Assembly (NCBI GenBank): GCA_020832135.1 | Contig: JAFIFG010000036.1 | Span: 1-53,864 of the forward strand | Origin: Clostridiaceae bacterium | GTDB lineage: Bacteria > Bacillota > Clostridia > Peptostreptococcales > Natronincolaceae | Reading direction: 5' to 3' | Length of the DNA: 53,864 nt | Part shown: positions 53,026 through 53,864 of the stretch, in pieces | Numbering within the stretch: position 1 is the first letter of the stretch | Layout of the letters: every line of letters starts with the position of its first letter | The notes under the pieces: model-generated | Told to the model about the DNA's origin: nothing | Seen by the model: only the letters and a program-made list of their open reading frames with translations | Database searches by the model: none | Translations under genes and position numbers: made by a program

Positions 53026-53159
53026 GTAGTGTAGAATAATGATTGTAAATTCTGAAGTTTAGGGCATGTGCGTATGGTATCTTTTGAGTTCATCCTTAAT
53101 ATCTTAATAGTATAGATTCATTATTAAAAACAATTTCTGTTAGAAAGGAGGCATATCAA

Positions 53160-53864
53160 GTGTGTCTATGTAAAGGAAAAATACGTTTCTTGACCACAAT
53201 GACAATGATTGGGATTCTTTTAATTAGTCTCTTTTCCACAAACACTAGTGTAAAAGCCGTTGAAGTTTTGGATAAGGAAGCTCCAAACGTACTAGTTATA
53301 TTCTCATCCAAGAACAATGAAATTGATGAACACCAGCGTATGCTTGATATGCTACTGGGTCACTTTACAGATAACATAGTCTTTAAGGCTAGCTCCCAGG
53401 TAGAAGAAAAAGATCTAGAGGAAGTGACCCATCTCTTTTACTATGGGCAGCAAAAGGAAGTGCTACCTCAAACTTTTTTACAAATCCTTCAACCTTATTC
53501 AGGAGTTATGGTGGCTATCGGCTATAATGTAGATCAAATAGGCGATCGTTTTTCTTTTCTAAATCTACTTCCCATTAAAGCAGTCATCGATGAAATCACC
53601 TTACCTCATAATTCTGATAAACAACTCTCCTTTGTACCACAGCTTATATTGAACATGTACCTAGTAGATCATCAGCATTCAAGATCGTTATTAATGGGAA
53701 GAAAGAAAAACAATGAATATCCCCTTTTTGTTCACCAGCATACAAACTACTATTTTGCCTCCCCATATATTATGCCACCTTTTTCTATTGCCTTCGCAGA
53801 AGTGCTTTATGAGGTTTTTAAAGAAGAAGGTCAGATGACAAATCCAGCTTATATCCGTTTAGAG
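53160..53864 (+). CDS. Secreted protein, DUF2334-like (3' end outside the window)
   Basis: 235 codons to the window edge, incomplete. Start GTG at 53160, 6 bases after AAAGGAGG. Signal peptide TMTMIGILLISLFSTNTSVK (cleavage near residue 32). The mature part begins APNVLVIFSSKNNEIDEHQR, followed by QILQPYSGVMVAIGYN, a Rossmann-like pattern seen at the N-terminus of DUF2334 (polysaccharide-deacetylase-like) proteins. The catalytic part, if any, is beyond the edge. Follows the GH113-like gene in the same direction. Confidence 0.6.
   Translation, partial: MCLCKGKIRFLTTMTMIGILLISLFSTNTSVKAVEVLDKEAPNVLVIFSSKNNEIDEHQRMLDMLLGHFTDNIVFKASSQVEEKDLEEVTHLFYYGQQKEVLPQTFLQILQPYSGVMVAIGYNVDQIGDRFSFLNLLPIKAVIDEITLPHNSDKQLSFVPQLILNMYLVDHQHSRSLLMGRKKNNEYPLFVHQHTNYYFASPYIMPPFSIAFAEVLYEVFKEEGQMTNPAYIRLE

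Noticed and set aside
1-53864. CRISPR arrays, tRNA/rRNA genes, intact insertion sequences or prophage
   Set aside because: No regularly spaced direct repeats, no cloverleaf or rRNA signature, no transposase, integrase or phage structural gene could be found by reading.

Overview
The window looks like a chromosomal segment of a low-GC, endospore-forming anaerobic clostridium. Evidence: AAGGAGG-type ribosome binding sites almost everywhere, frequent TTG/GTG starts, Spo0E-like, GerMN, spore-coat-like and SpoIIE-type genes, an FeFe-hydrogenase-type sensor, SAM-I and c-di-GMP-I riboswitches, and a YvrI/YvrJ-type sigma factor locus. An Alkaliphilus/Natronincola-like member of the Clostridia is my best guess, but it is an inference. 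I see no tRNA, rRNA, CRISPR array, prophage or intact insertion sequence.

Layout. 1-5 kb (minus strand): comF and recD2, then a sigma-70-family factor followed by three small genes (DUF1659, DUF2922, YvrJ). 4.9-8.7 kb: a 197-bp MITE-like inverted-repeat element, metK under a SAM-I riboswitch, a YfcC transporter and a COG2426 membrane protein. 8.8-13.6 kb: Spo0E-like peptide, AEC transporter, GerMN lipoprotein, a two-component system and a VanZ protein. 13.8-19.5 kb: a membrane protein of unusual architecture (kinase-like fold without catalytic motifs, one membrane helix, lectin-like C-terminus), two tandem candidate small transcripts with matching GTTTAA-N14-GGTATA promoters, and a chemoreceptor plus HD-GYP operon under a c-di-GMP-I riboswitch. 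19.6-30.2 kb: housekeeping and stress genes (BrnQ, YciI, glyoxalase, MsrB, D-cysteine desulfhydrase, methyltransferase, CMD protein, Gmad2 lipoprotein, Nif3-like, spore-coat-like, MATE). These are interrupted by a hairpin-rich intergenic block and by two similar hairpins carrying DnaA-box-like arms.

30.4-41.9 kb: a complete maltodextrin/alpha-glucan utilisation operon on the minus strand (LacI regulator, ABC ATPase, binding protein, two permeases, GH31 alpha-glucosidase, MalQ, GlgP). It has a 20-bp perfect palindromic operator upstream and a strong terminator at the end. 42.4-46.4 kb (plus): a sugar isomerase-like protein, then a three-gene sensory FeFe-hydrogenase/PP2C-phosphatase module. 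46.4-49.7 kb: two helical proteins of unknown function, one with no standard start codon; an HD-GYP phosphodiesterase; and a GGDEF diguanylate cyclase under a second c-di-GMP-I riboswitch. 50.3 kb to the end: CapA-like protein, GH113-like hydrolase and a truncated secreted protein, probably an exopolysaccharide-related locus.

Two themes link the genes. First, c-di-GMP: two riboswitches, one cyclase, two HD-GYP proteins and a chemoreceptor form apparent feedback loops beside a polysaccharide locus. Second, maltodextrin import and phosphorolysis form a self-contained operon. The least explained parts are the 15.4-15.9 kb small-transcript region, the kinase-like/lectin-like protein next to it, the MITE-like element and the DnaA-box hairpin pair.
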